DNA of 57,754 nt from Catalimonadaceae bacterium JC749 (GTDB taxonomy: Bacteria > Bacteroidota > Bacteroidia > Cytophagales > Cyclobacteriaceae), in contig JAJNNC010000022.1 of assembly GCA_021730635.1 (NCBI GenBank), forward strand, positions 1 through 57,754, in the 5' to 3' direction. Every line of letters begins with the position of its first letter. Position 1 is the stretch's first letter. The position numbers and the translations under genes are program-made. Positions 27,616 through 36,953 of the stretch are shown here, piece by piece. The notes under the pieces are model-generated. The model did not search any database. It was not told the DNA's origin and saw only the letters and a list, made by a program, of their open reading frames with translations.

Positions 27616-29439
27616 TCAAATACTTTCTGGCAATGTATATTCTCTGCCCTCATTGGCCTCTTGCAGATATTCCATCAGGGGTTCGAAATAGGCAAGCATG
27701 GCTTTTGCATTCAGCTCCTCCCCTGTCGTTTCTTTCAGTAGCTCACGCCAATCCTGCGTCGCGCCCGGTGTCAGCACCTTTTTAAGGAAATTGCCTACCT
27801 CTTTGTTGCCATAGTAATTGGTGGCACGAGGGTCTTGCTGTAATATATTCTCCGCTATATGGTTGTGCAACTGAAACAGCAAGGCAAAGGAAATGGCATA
27901 ATCATAATACTGAGCCGCATCGTTGTTGATGTGGGTTTTAGAAGCAGCGTCGGTGTATTCTTCTCCTCTGGACGCTGGCGGCACCATGCCCTGATATTTT
28001 TCAGCCAGTGCCCACCAGCGTTGGTTCAGCTGGTCTTCTGAAAGACTATCGGCATACAGATCATGCTCATAATGGGTCATCACTCCGGCAGAAAAGGGAA
28101 TGAAAACGATATAATTCAGTGCCTCTTTCAACAACATCTTCATTTGATCAGTTTGTGCTGTGCTATCTACCAGTCCTAAACCTGCCATAAAAGGTTTTTG
28201 CATGGCTGCCAGTCCCATCATACTGCCCACAGCCTCATGAAAAGCCCGGTTAGCCCCTCCTCTTAACAAGGGCGGCACCTCCGGATTTGTATAGCTCAGA
28301 TAGTAATAGATATGCCCCAATTCGTGGTGGGTGGTCTCGTACCATTCCTCATTCGGAATTACACTCATCAGACAGCGTACATCCTGTTGTAAATCCATAT
28401 GCCAGGCAGAGGCATGGTTATTCTTTTTATAGTCTGCCTCGGGCGGCGCAGGATATAAGCTGCTCTTTTCCCAGAAGGTGGCAGGCAGACTGTCGAATCC
28501 CAGGCTGATATAGAACCGCTCTGCCTGCTGCACAAGCCATTCCGGTCCTTTTTCTTCCAGCACAGGGTCTAAATCCAGGCCTTCCACATTGATCATGGCT
28601 GACCAATCCTGTCCCCAACGGTTTGGCAGCCAATGTGCCGGCAACATGTCAGGCACTTCCGATACCTGATACTGTTTGGCCAGTTCATAGCGGGCATAGG
28701 TATGTAATTCACGGTAGAGCGGCCATATATCGCTGATCAGTTGTTCGTTCAATTCCAACATTTCCTCTACGCTCATTCCATAATCTGACACCTGATAAGC
28801 AAAGTAATTATCATAACCTAAAGCTTGCACGGTTTCATTACGGAGTTTACGCAGGTTCAGCAAACCTTCCCGTAAGTTTTTGCCCACTTCCTTACTGCTA
28901 GTCCAGGCACTGAGCCGGCTATCCAGGTTGAAAGTGCCTTTCAGGATATCGTCAATTTCATTGGTAGACACGGACTTTCCATTCATGGTAAAGTCATAGC
29001 CAAACAGTAATTCTGTCTGAGCTGCCTCCGCTTTGATGCGCTCCTTGACCAGTTCCTGGACTGTGGCCGGGTTGTCGGCAGCCTCATACAAAATAAATTC
29101 CAGTTGCTTGATTTGCAAAGGTTCCAGGGCTTCTTCGTTTTCCAAAAGTGACAGGGCCTGGTTGATGTTCTCTTCACTACCTGTAAATTCTGCCAGGGCT
29201 TCATTGGCCTGCTGCACCTGATAGGCATTGGTTGTGTCACCTTCTTTGATACGGGTATTGGCCTCCCATTCAGCCTGTCCGGAAGCTTCATACAAGGGCA
29301 GATACTGATTGGTATAGCGATCGATGAATTGCTGGGCTTGGGCAGCCACTTCGTTCTTTTCGGTTTCCATTTCGCGGGCCTGGTTGGAACAGGAAGTCAG
29401 TAGCCAGAATCCCAGGCAGAAAAGTAAAGTATTTTTCAT
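27616..29439 (-). CDS. M2 family peptidase lipoprotein
   Basis: A 607-residue zinc metallopeptidase of the M2 (angiotensin-converting-enzyme-like) family. The start at 29439 gives a lipoprotein signal ending in LLTSC; the frame is open to 29571, but that extension has no signal character. The zinc motif HELGH is at 372-376, and a third zinc ligand, Glu in FHEAVG, lies about 25 residues later. This is the classical HExxH plus downstream Glu arrangement of gluzincins. It probably trims peptides at the cell envelope. It converges with the nSTAND gene, with only 14 bases between the stops. Confidence 0.9.
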   Translation of the reverse strand: MKNTLLFCLGFWLLTSCSNQAREMETEKNEVAAQAQQFIDRYTNQYLPLYEASGQAEWEANTRIKEGDTTNAYQVQQANEALAEFTGSEENINQALSLLENEEALEPLQIKQLEFILYEAADNPATVQELVKERIKAEAAQTELLFGYDFTMNGKSVSTNEIDDILKGTFNLDSRLSAWTSSKEVGKNLREGLLNLRKLRNETVQALGYDNYFAYQVSDYGMSVEEMLELNEQLISDIWPLYRELHTYARYELAKQYQVSEVPDMLPAHWLPNRWGQDWSAMINVEGLDLDPVLEEKGPEWLVQQAERFYISLGFDSLPATFWEKSSLYPAPPEADYKKNNHASAWHMDLQQDVRCLMSVIPNEEWYETTHHELGHIYYYLSYTNPEVPPLLRGGANRAFHEAVGSMMGLAAMQKPFMAGLGLVDSTAQTDQMKMLLKEALNYIVFIPFSAGVMTHYEHDLYADSLSEDQLNQRWWALAEKYQGMVPPASRGEEYTDAASKTHINNDAAQYYDYAISFALLFQLHNHIAENILQQDPRATNYYGNKEVGNFLKKVLTPGATQDWRELLKETTGEELNAKAMLAYFEPLMEYLQEANEGREYTLPESI

Positions 29440-29769
29440 GAAACTGATTATCAGGTTCTTGCCAGCATGGAGGAGCGACATAGGTTGAGCCTTAGGGTTG
29501 ATTTTGTTAAATGGATGGTACATAAAAGTATTCTTCATAACGGATTTCAAAAATTCAAAAACCAGTATCAAACCACATCATGAAAGCATAGCCTTGCGTG
29601 CAGGTACAGGAAACATGTTTTCAAATGCATGCTATTTACAGTTTTTTCTGGTACGAAGGTAGGCAACAGACCTATAGCATGCTTATTATTTTCAAGAAAA
29701 ATGAAGGAGAAGGAGAAAAGATGGAATAGGGGTTAATCTGGGAAAAGAAAGAGTGATGATCATTTGGTA

Positions 29770-30240
29770 TTAATGAGAGAAGAACCTGCCTAAAATGTAA
29801 TCATCAAGGTCTGATTTCCCGCCATGGTTTAAAAAATAAGCGGCATTATCCGAAGAGGTAGAGACGTGAAAAATCACATTCTTGAAGTCCAGCAAATGGA
29901 TTTTAAACCAGACGCCTGACAACAGTACGAAGACTTCATGAGAAACGACCAGCGCAACACGTAGGGCAGCCGTATCTTCCAGAGAAGCGGACCGGGCATC
30001 CAGGAGAAACAGCCAGTTGACAATAAAATGCTCGAAAGCATCCAGGTGGTCTTGGTTTAAGTCGGGCTTTTGAATGAGAAAAGAATGGCAGTCATACACC
30101 TGAGATAAATTCTCAGCGGCTAACATGGTTTTGATGTGTTGTTCTTCATTGCCCTCCCTTCCAAAAGTTACCTGCACGGCCTGAAGGTCTGTCAGATACT
30201 CCACTGAACCAATGTTGTCTACAAACTTAAGCTGAATCAT
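29770..30240 (-). CDS. uncharacterised protein
   Basis: A 156-residue soluble protein with no signal peptide and no family I recognise. It has a mixed alpha-beta composition: a strand-rich start, then a helical middle with LDAFEHFIVNWLF and a C-terminal segment ending in LDDYILGRFFSH. The preceding 200 bases (29570-29769) hold no gene. It has no close neighbour on the same strand and its function is unknown. Confidence 0.6.
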   Translation of the reverse strand: MIQLKFVDNIGSVEYLTDLQAVQVTFGREGNEEQHIKTMLAAENLSQVYDCHSFLIQKPDLNQDHLDAFEHFIVNWLFLLDARSASLEDTAALRVALVVSHEVFVLLSGVWFKIHLLDFKNVIFHVSTSSDNAAYFLNHGGKSDLDDYILGRFFSH

Positions 30241-30650
30241 AGAGTTTTACTTAAACAGAAAAAAGGGAAAAAAATATGGGTGTCCCTATTCGTTCTCCTA
30301 TCAATCCTAGCTTGAATAAGGAAACCCATTTCTTTAGGCTAAAAAGTTTTCTTGTCAGAAATTAATGCAGTTCAAAAAGTAGCTATTAAAAAGTATTTCT
30401 TTTAAGAAAGATCGATATTTTAAGGACAGGGAAAAAATAAATAGAGGATATTCTCCTAAAAATACCTCTTTTCAATGAGTAAAACAGGGATGTCTCACTA
30501 AAAGTAGTGAAGTCGAAAGTAAGAATAGATTGGATTATTATCAGGAGGTGAAATTGGCTTTCCAAAATGAATGCCTTTCCCACAAAAGTAAGCGATTTAA
30601 GTATCTATACAAACAATGTAGCGATACTTTTTACGCATCAAATATTATTT
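30241..30650. other. intergenic region without a recognisable gene
   Basis: About 410 AT-rich bases. Short frames on both strands are low-complexity and not convincing. I see no RNA gene. Confidence 0.45.
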
Positions 30651-30953
30651 TTATTGGTCTCCCTTACGACTTTTGTTCATCCGCTGAAATACCTTATACA
30701 CAACGAAGGCTACTACCAGCACTGTCAGGAGTATCATGGCTACAGCAATGACATTAAAGCCACCATAAGGAACTTCCGACTCATTCTCATTTTCCTCATC
30801 ATACTGAGAGGTTTCCTGTGCTAATACTACCTGATAAGGGGTTGTATTGTCGTCCAATAACAAAACATGGGGAACAGCATTGGTTGGTTCGGACACATTT
30901 TCAGTTATGGGCTGAAAGCTAATTAAGGCTAGGGCAAAAAAAATTAACATCAT
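30651..30953 (-). CDS. small membrane protein with signal segment
   Basis: A 100-residue protein with an N-terminal hydrophobic segment (about 1-15) that may be a signal peptide, an acidic linker rich in Asp and Glu (EENENESEVP), and a single C-terminal membrane segment (about 67-88) followed by a basic tail (RMNKSRKGDQ). This type-I-like arrangement resembles a small bitopic membrane protein. No family is recognised. It is divergent from the DUF748 pair, and the 130 bases between them contain the promoters. Confidence 0.6.
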   Translation of the reverse strand: MMLIFFALALISFQPITENVSEPTNAVPHVLLLDDNTTPYQVVLAQETSQYDEENENESEVPYGGFNVIAVAMILLTVLVVAFVVYKVFQRMNKSRKGDQ

Positions 30954-31082
30954 AGTTTGTGTTGTTACAAAAAAAAATAATACAGATATCTAACTTTAAT
31001 GTAGGGTAATAACACTCTTGTATCCAAACTGTTATCTAAATAACCCGTTGAATTACGGGGTTAGTCATAATTTTTTTATCTA

Positions 31083-32141
31083 ATGAAAAAGAGCTTAAAA
31101 ATTTTTTTGATTGTCATCGCCGTGTTGGTAGGAATCCGCCTGGCGATGGAACCTTTCGTCAAATACTATGTCAACAAATCGCTTAGTGACATGGAAGGTT
31201 ATACGGGCAGTATCCGGGATGTGGATATCCATTTGATTCGGGGTGCCTACAAAGTGGAAGGGATTAAAATTGAGCAGGTGAAAGATAGCATTGCTACCCC
31301 ATTTGTGACGATCGATACCTTAGACTTGTCGGTGCAATGGGAAGCCCTGTTTGATGGGAGTATTGTCGGAGAAGTATTAATGGTGCATCCGGTCGTCAAC
31401 TTTGTATCGGAAAAAGAAGGAGAAGAAGAACAGACAGGAGAAGAAACTGACTGGGTGGCCCAACTGGAAGAGTTAATGCCACTGACAATCAACCGGTTTG
31501 AGATTAAAGATGGCACCATTCAATTTCTGGACCCCTCTGTTAGTCCGGAGATTGATGTGCATATGCGCAACCTGTTTTTAGTAGCCAATAACCTGTCTAA
31601 TGTACGCGACAGTGTAGAAGATATGCCCGGCTCCATCACTGCCTCTGCCACTACTGTGGGTGGCGGTGAGCTGGATCTGGAAATGGAAATCGACATACTG
31701 AACCAAATTCCGGAGTTTAATGCGCAATTGAAACTCATGTCGGTAGACCTGACACAGCTGAATGATTTCATTATGGCTTATGGCAACTTCGATGTGAAGG
31801 AAGGTATGTTTAGCGTCATTTCTGAAATAGAAGTGAACAACGGACAGGTCAGTGGATACATCAAACCCTTTTTTGAGAACCTGAACGTGTTCAGTCTGGA
31901 ACAGGAAAACCAACAAAAAGAAGGATTTTTCCGCAAAGCCTGGGAGGCCATTGTCGGATTGGGGGCAGAAATATTTGAAAATCAGCCCCGAGACCGTGTA
32001 GCCACCGAAGTACCCATTGAAGGCACAGTCGATTCGCCTGACGCCAATGTGCCTGTCACGGTGTTTAATATTTTCAGAAATGCTTTTGTAGATGCCATCA
32101 ACAAGGAATTTGGCAGAAGCACGGAAGAGGCTGAAGTTTAG
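31083..32141 (+). CDS. DUF748/AsmA-like protein, copy 1
   Basis: A 352-residue protein with one N-terminal membrane segment (about 7-22), then a beta-rich body. The pattern of DUF748 is visible: RGAYKVEGIKIEQ near the start, an ELMPLTINRFEIKDGTIQF strand, and AYGNFDVKEGMFSVISE later. DUF748 proteins are AsmA-like and sit in the inner membrane with a periplasmic repeat; they are linked to lipid or outer-membrane transport. This copy is followed by a second, clearly related gene after 20 bases, so the two form an operon made by tandem duplication. Confidence 0.83.
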   Translation: MKKSLKIFLIVIAVLVGIRLAMEPFVKYYVNKSLSDMEGYTGSIRDVDIHLIRGAYKVEGIKIEQVKDSIATPFVTIDTLDLSVQWEALFDGSIVGEVLMVHPVVNFVSEKEGEEEQTGEETDWVAQLEELMPLTINRFEIKDGTIQFLDPSVSPEIDVHMRNLFLVANNLSNVRDSVEDMPGSITASATTVGGGELDLEMEIDILNQIPEFNAQLKLMSVDLTQLNDFIMAYGNFDVKEGMFSVISEIEVNNGQVSGYIKPFFENLNVFSLEQENQQKEGFFRKAWEAIVGLGAEIFENQPRDRVATEVPIEGTVDSPDANVPVTVFNIFRNAFVDAINKEFGRSTEEAEV

Positions 32142-32161
32142 AAAGCAGCGAAACAAACATT

Positions 32162-33199
32162 ATGAGAAAAGGACTCATCATTTTTATATTAATATTACTT
32201 ATTTTGACAGGTTTGCGGTTGGCCCTTGATCCTTTGGTGGAATATTACGCACACAGGGCACTGAACAAAATAGAAGGCTATCAGGGGAGTTTTGAGGACA
32301 TAGAACTGTCGTTGTACCAAGGCCATTATCAGGTCAAGGATATTCGGATCAGACAAAGATTTAACGATACCTGGCATCCTTTTATCCGTATGGAGACTGT
32401 CAGCCTGTCCCTGCAATGGGATGATTTACTGGAGGGTGAACTGGTTGGTCAAGCCACCATTCACCAGCCTGTTCTCCATATTATACAGAAAGAAGATCAG
32501 GGTAAGACCCAAAACGACCGTTATTGGGGCAAAAGACTGGAAAATATGTTGCCCCTCAAAATCAAGTCCTTTGAAATTGTCAACGGTAAGGTCACTTTCC
32601 AAAATCCTAAGCAAAAACCACATGTGGACGTTTCCTTGCAGGATATACACTTGGTAGCTCAGGATTTAACCAACATGCATGAGAGCACTGAGGAACTACC
32701 TGCCACCCTTTCTGCTTCCGCGGCTGCTACTGGGAACGGACAACTTGAGTTGGACATGCAGATGGATATGATAGATGAAATACCGGCTTTTCAGGCAACT
32801 TTTAGGGTACATTCTCTGGCGCTGCCCCCAATGAATGATTTTATCAAGTCGTACGGACATTTTGATGTAAAAAACGGTAGTCTGAGTTTGGTGTCCGAGA
32901 TGAAGGTTGAGAACCGGCAGATCCAGGGATATGTGAAACCAGTATTTGAAGACCTCCAAATTTTCAGTCTGCAACAAGAGGACCTAAAAAATCCGGGTGA
33001 AGCTGGTTGGGAAGCTGTCTTAGGATTAGGGATCGAACTCTTTGAAAACCAGGAGAATGAGCAGATGACGCTTAAAGTACCCCTGAAAGGGACCTTGGAG
33101 GCACCTCAACCGAATGTGGCCGCCACAGTGCTACAAACGTTTCAATATGCATTTCAGGATGCCATAGAAGAAAAACTACAGCTTGAACAATCCTCCTGA
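32162..33199 (+). CDS. DUF748/AsmA-like protein, copy 2
   Basis: A 345-residue paralogue of the preceding gene. Both start with a short basic/hydrophobic segment and share EGYxGSxxDxx, LMPLxIxxFEIxxGxxxF, NDFIxxYGxFDVKxG and GYxKPxFExLxxFSL patterns in the same order. Sequence identity looks moderate, so the duplication is not recent. The function is again inferred as AsmA-like envelope maintenance. I would expect the two proteins to work at the same site or to have divided roles. It is 20 bases downstream of copy 1, on the same strand. Confidence 0.83.
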   Translation: MRKGLIIFILILLILTGLRLALDPLVEYYAHRALNKIEGYQGSFEDIELSLYQGHYQVKDIRIRQRFNDTWHPFIRMETVSLSLQWDDLLEGELVGQATIHQPVLHIIQKEDQGKTQNDRYWGKRLENMLPLKIKSFEIVNGKVTFQNPKQKPHVDVSLQDIHLVAQDLTNMHESTEELPATLSASAAATGNGQLELDMQMDMIDEIPAFQATFRVHSLALPPMNDFIKSYGHFDVKNGSLSLVSEMKVENRQIQGYVKPVFEDLQIFSLQQEDLKNPGEAGWEAVLGLGIELFENQENEQMTLKVPLKGTLEAPQPNVAATVLQTFQYAFQDAIEEKLQLEQSS

Positions 33200-33319
33200 G
33201 GCTGCCTGCTGCTGATCTTCCTTCAACGCAAGGTACTCTTTACATGGTTGACCAAAAAAGTTCTGTATAATTTGTCAGAAGGACCGGCACACTGACATTA
33301 CACTACGTATATAACTTCC

Positions 33320-34138
33320 ATGATGCTTCAGCAAATTTACAGATACCCCATCAAATCTATGGAGGGTAATAGTTTGAAAGAATGCCTGGTGACTCCCCGT
33401 GGATTGGCTTTCGATAGGCACTGGGCACTCTTTGACGAAAATGGCCAGGTTATAACCGCACGACAGTTCCCTGTGTTACTGAACATTCAGCCACAATGGA
33501 CCGCTTCAGGCTTATGCTTAGAGCACGCGTCCCTTCCGCCCTTATCCATCCCATTCACAGCAGAAAACAAAGCTCAGAGAAAGGTCTATGTTTTTGATGG
33601 GGAAGCCAGCGGTCTGGAGGTTAGTGAGGAAGCAAGTCAATGGTTTACCCAGCTTTTGGGGCAATCCTGCCGTCTGATCTTTATGGATGCACAAAGCCAC
33701 CGCCCTGTACTACCAAAATACGGAGGCCGTTTGGGCGATGAGGTCAGTTACGCCGATGAATGCCCTCTTCTGCTTATCTCCGAAGCTTCTCTGTATGATC
33801 TGAACACCCGCTTACCTAGTCCTATGGAAATGCGACCTTTCCGCCCTAACCTGGTCGTTGAAGGTAGTGCACCTTACGAAGAAGATACCTGGAAACTGCT
33901 GCGGATCGGTTCCTGCATTTTTGAGGTGGCCCAACCCTGTAAACGTTGTGTGATGATCACCCTGGACCCGGTCACAGGCCAAAAGCATCCCCATCAGGAG
34001 CCACTTCGTACACTGGCTACCTACCGGAAACATCCTAGTGGAGGGACATCTTTTGGCGTACATCTGGTTCCCCGGAGTGAGGGAAGCATCAGACAGGGAG
34101 ATAAAATTGTCATCCTGCAAACCCATCATCCGTCTTGA
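33320..34138 (+). CDS. MOSC domain-containing protein
   Basis: A 272-residue protein with an N-terminal MOSC_N beta-barrel (YRYPIKSMEGNSL, RGLAFDRHWALFDENG) and a C-terminal MOSC domain with a CKRCVMITLDPVTGQ segment in which the second Cys is the candidate molybdenum ligand. This is the pattern of mARC-like and YcbX-like molybdenum proteins, which reduce N-hydroxylated compounds in the cytoplasm. A second Met one codon in also could start it. No molybdenum cofactor gene is nearby, so it relies on genes elsewhere. It is monocistronic. Confidence 0.87.
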   Translation: MMLQQIYRYPIKSMEGNSLKECLVTPRGLAFDRHWALFDENGQVITARQFPVLLNIQPQWTASGLCLEHASLPPLSIPFTAENKAQRKVYVFDGEASGLEVSEEASQWFTQLLGQSCRLIFMDAQSHRPVLPKYGGRLGDEVSYADECPLLLISEASLYDLNTRLPSPMEMRPFRPNLVVEGSAPYEEDTWKLLRIGSCIFEVAQPCKRCVMITLDPVTGQKHPHQEPLRTLATYRKHPSGGTSFGVHLVPRSEGSIRQGDKIVILQTHHPS

Positions 34139-34279
34139 GCAGTAAACAGCCTGACCGTCATTTTATGCACTGATGAAGGGTTTGTTTGCCAAACAACCGA
34201 TTCGTTTAACAGTTAATAGAAAAGTTTAATATTTTATTTAGCTTTGCCGCTGACAAATTTTTATACTTTTTGAGCTAAC

Positions 34280-34642
34280 ATGAATTATCAAGATAAACCC
34301 GTAGAGCAGCTTTTCCAGGATGTAAAGGATTATGTGATTGCCCAGCGCAATCTGGCCATGACCGTACTTTCCAAAAAGGGGGCCGATACTTTTTTTATCA
34401 TCGTAACCACCATCATCCTTTTGCTGATCGGATGGTTCTTTTTGATATTTCTGAGTTTCGCTGCGGCCTACGCCTTAGGGAACCTGATTGGTATTGTCTG
34501 GGTTGGTTTTCTGATTGTCGCCTTTCTATACCTGCTTTTAGGCGTGGTGATCTGGTTGAATAAAGACCGTTGGATCAAAGTGCCTTTGTTTAAAGTTTTT
34601 TTCAATCTGTTAGCGCCTGATAAAGACCAAGATTATGAGTAA
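34280..34642 (+). CDS. holin superfamily III-like membrane protein
   Basis: A 120-residue protein with a short amphipathic N-terminal helix, two hydrophobic segments (about 38-66 and 72-94) and a basic end. It resembles the phage holin-like/Actinobacterial Holin-X family (holin superfamily III), which in chromosomes often lies beside a small stress-related membrane protein. No lysis module is present, so I read this as an envelope or stress protein rather than a phage gene. Its stop overlaps the next start by 8 bases. Confidence 0.72.
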   Translation: MNYQDKPVEQLFQDVKDYVIAQRNLAMTVLSKKGADTFFIIVTTIILLLIGWFFLIFLSFAAAYALGNLIGIVWVGFLIVAFLYLLLGVVIWLNKDRWIKVPLFKVFFNLLAPDKDQDYE

Positions 34643-35051
34643 ACATCCCAGCCAAATTGCCTATGAAAAGGCGAAGGCCAGACATAAAGCCATTGCTCTG
34701 GAAAAGGAAAAAATGATTCAGGAAGATCTGAAAGCCATCCGCCAGAAATATGTTCCCAAAAACATGAAGAAAAAGATACTGACCGGGTGCATTTTGTTCG
34801 GGGTGGTTTATCTGACGGAGGAATTAATCTTCAGAAAAAAAATTCCGGGCATTCTTAAATTCACAGGTGCCGTTGCTGCCACTGTGATGGCTCCCAGACT
34901 CTTTGACCTTCTGCAGGATAATTTCCTGGGGCTGGGAGAAAATGAAACCCTGGGCGAAATCTCGGATTTACCCTTAGAACCGACCGACACCAATTACCTG
35001 GAACACGAGGTGGATCACCCACCGGCAGATGACCCTACCATCTATGAATAG
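34635..35051 (+). CDS. small protein with membrane segment, coupled to holin-like gene
   Basis: A 138-residue protein with a charged Lys/Ala-rich N-terminus (about 1-44), one or two hydrophobic segments near 48-63 and 75-92, and an acidic C-terminus ending in DDPTIYE. No family is recognised. It overlaps the holin-like gene by 8 bases, so the two are translationally coupled and probably act together at the membrane. Confidence 0.68.
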   Translation: MSKHPSQIAYEKAKARHKAIALEKEKMIQEDLKAIRQKYVPKNMKKKILTGCILFGVVYLTEELIFRKKIPGILKFTGAVAATVMAPRLFDLLQDNFLGLGENETLGEISDLPLEPTDTNYLEHEVDHPPADDPTIYE

Positions 35052-35096
35052 TTCACTGCCAGGGGGATGGCGATTATCAGAATCGCTGCCACTTTC

Positions 35097-35849
35097 TCAG
35101 AAACTAACAGCCTCCAAGTAGGTTTCCCAGGGCTGTGTCTTTTCATACTCCTTCTGCTGCTTTGCCAGAGAGGAAGGATTACGCAGAGGCGGCGTCTGTT
35201 CCTGCGAATGATGTTGGGCAATCGCATTTATTTTTTGCTGCATTACGTGTTTGATATCCAGCCGCCAGGGCTTTACCGCCTCATGGGTAACGATTTCCTG
35301 ATGTTCCTGCTCACCTTTCCAGATCATATATTCCAGCGTCCGGATCTGGTAGGGCATTTTACCAATGGCTTCCATCATAATCTGCCAGGTAGCGAAATGA
35401 TCTTCATAAGGGTGGAACCGACAGGGTAACAGCACGGTTGCCGGCAAATAACTTTCCAGTTCATTCAGGCTCAGCCTGACCGCTTCTTCAAAGCCAGGCT
35501 CTCCTTTTTTGGGCACCAATTGATTACGGATATGTAAAAAAGTAGCAGACTCTTCAGTAACTTTTAAGGTTTCAAGGGCTGCCTTGGCCTCCTCCTCTTT
35601 CATTTTTTTCAGCATGGTACCTGTTTGTGCAGGTTTGCTGATATTTTCCATATACCCATGGGTGAAGTATAAGATATGGACTCTGTATCCTTTTTCCCGC
35701 AGCAATGCGATGGCGCCACCACAGCCTAATGATTCATCTTCAGGCTGAGGAGCCACTACCAGGGTTGTTTCCCAATCGTATACTTTGCTGGCAGGATACA
35801 TTAACAGATCGTCAAAGATCTTCCGGACAGTTTTAGCACTGGATATCAT
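35097..35849 (-). CDS. PIG-L family deacetylase with altered metal motif
   Basis: A 250-residue protein of the PIG-L/LmbE zinc deacetylase family. The fold is shown by the early APQPEDESLGCGG segment (33-45) and by FHPYEDH (145-151), which provides the second part of the metal site. The usual first motif is HPDDE; here it reads QPEDE, so the first zinc His is replaced by Gln35 and one Asp by Glu37. The Gln codon is cag, so the change is not simply a read error for one base in an obvious way. If active, it would remove N-acetyl groups from an amino sugar such as GlcNAc-derived substrates. It converges with the holin-like pair. Confidence 0.8.
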   Translation of the reverse strand: MISSAKTVRKIFDDLLMYPASKVYDWETTLVVAPQPEDESLGCGGAIALLREKGYRVHILYFTHGYMENISKPAQTGTMLKKMKEEEAKAALETLKVTEESATFLHIRNQLVPKKGEPGFEEAVRLSLNELESYLPATVLLPCRFHPYEDHFATWQIMMEAIGKMPYQIRTLEYMIWKGEQEHQEIVTHEAVKPWRLDIKHVMQQKINAIAQHHSQEQTPPLRNPSSLAKQQKEYEKTQPWETYLEAVSF

Positions 35850-36129
35850 ACAATATCAAATTAAAATTAAAAAAATATGAAATAGATGTTTGAGTAAAAA
35901 ACAAAAAATAAAGGAGACGGCTTCTTAGATGTTTCCTTTGCCTGACTAAAAAACGGAATTAAGATATATGAAATAAATAGGCTAAAAATCTACTCAAAAC
36001 AGAAAATATTCCTTAATCCGAATCCAACTACATGATGAAAGTATGTTATTTTGAGCCAAAAAAAAAATTTTGTTAGCTAAATTTTACAGCTAAAGAATCA
36101 TCAAAACGATGACTTTTATTACATATTGT

Positions 36130-36942
36130 TTAAAGGTTCATTTTTCTGATTCTCTCCAGAGATCTTTCTAAAAATTTGTCAACCACCCTTGGAAAAACAA
36201 TATTGGCAATCCAGTTGAGCTTTCCAAGGGGGGTCAATATCTTTTTAAATTTTCTTTTTCTTACATGGTTCACTATCACTTCAGCCACTTGTTCTGGCTT
36301 TTGCGCATGATTTCCCTGTCTGTTTTTCAATTCTAACAATGACCCATCCGCATCGATCACCGTTTTGCCGGGGTCATTTTTAGTGATTCCCACATAGACA
36401 ATACCCACATGAATGCCTTTGCTGGCCAGCTCTACCTTCAAAGATTCCGCCATAGAGGTCAGGGCCATCTTCGACGCACAATAGATACTGGTTTCAGGTA
36501 GCCCCCGTATACCGGCCACGCTGGAAATGAAAACAACACTTCCTTTGGTAATTTCCAGATAAGGCAAAGCACATTGCGTAGGATACAAACAACCCAAAAA
36601 ATTGATTTCCATCATTTCACGCAATACCACCGGTGATAAAGACTCAAAATACCCTCTCGAAGACTTACCGGCATTGTTTATTAGAATATCAATTTTGCCA
36701 AATTGACGTATTGTTTCGTTGATCAAAGTCTGACAATCTTTATAAGAACGGACATCACCCGAAACAGCTATCACCTCAAAACCCTGACTTTGCAAAAATT
36801 GTTTGGCATTCTCCAGCCTTTTCACATCTCTGCCATTCAACACTACCTTGGCGCCCTGCCGGGCCAGCGCCAAAGCGGTCGCTTTGCCAATTCCCATACT
36901 TGACCCTGTGATGATGGCTACTTTATCCTTAAAATAAGGCAT
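36130..36942 (-). CDS. SDR family oxidoreductase
   Basis: A classical short-chain dehydrogenase of 270 residues. The nucleotide-binding motif TGSSMGIG is at 12-19, NNAG at 89-92, the catalytic Ser near 140-141, and YCASK with Tyr154 and Lys158. The Arg at residue 38 after the second strand (NGRD) suggests NADP(H) preference. The C-terminal segment (about 225-265) has a hydrophobic patch that may contact membranes. It follows the CPBP-family gene on the minus strand by 11 bases, which suggests cotranscription. The substrate is unknown. Confidence 0.9.
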   Translation of the reverse strand: MPYFKDKVAIITGSSMGIGKATALALARQGAKVVLNGRDVKRLENAKQFLQSQGFEVIAVSGDVRSYKDCQTLINETIRQFGKIDILINNAGKSSRGYFESLSPVVLREMMEINFLGCLYPTQCALPYLEITKGSVVFISSVAGIRGLPETSIYCASKMALTSMAESLKVELASKGIHVGIVYVGITKNDPGKTVIDADGSLLELKNRQGNHAQKPEQVAEVIVNHVRKRKFKKILTPLGKLNWIANIVFPRVVDKFLERSLERIRKMNL

Positions 36943-36953
36943 ACTCTTATTGA

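Noticed and set aside
34244-34280. TTTG and TACTTTTTG before the holin-like gene as a Bacteroidota promoter
   Set aside because: The -7 element has one T too many and would leave a leader of only about 8 bases.
34280-35051. Phage lysis cassette from the holin-like pair
   Set aside because: No endolysin or other phage gene is near; chromosomal holin-like pairs are common.
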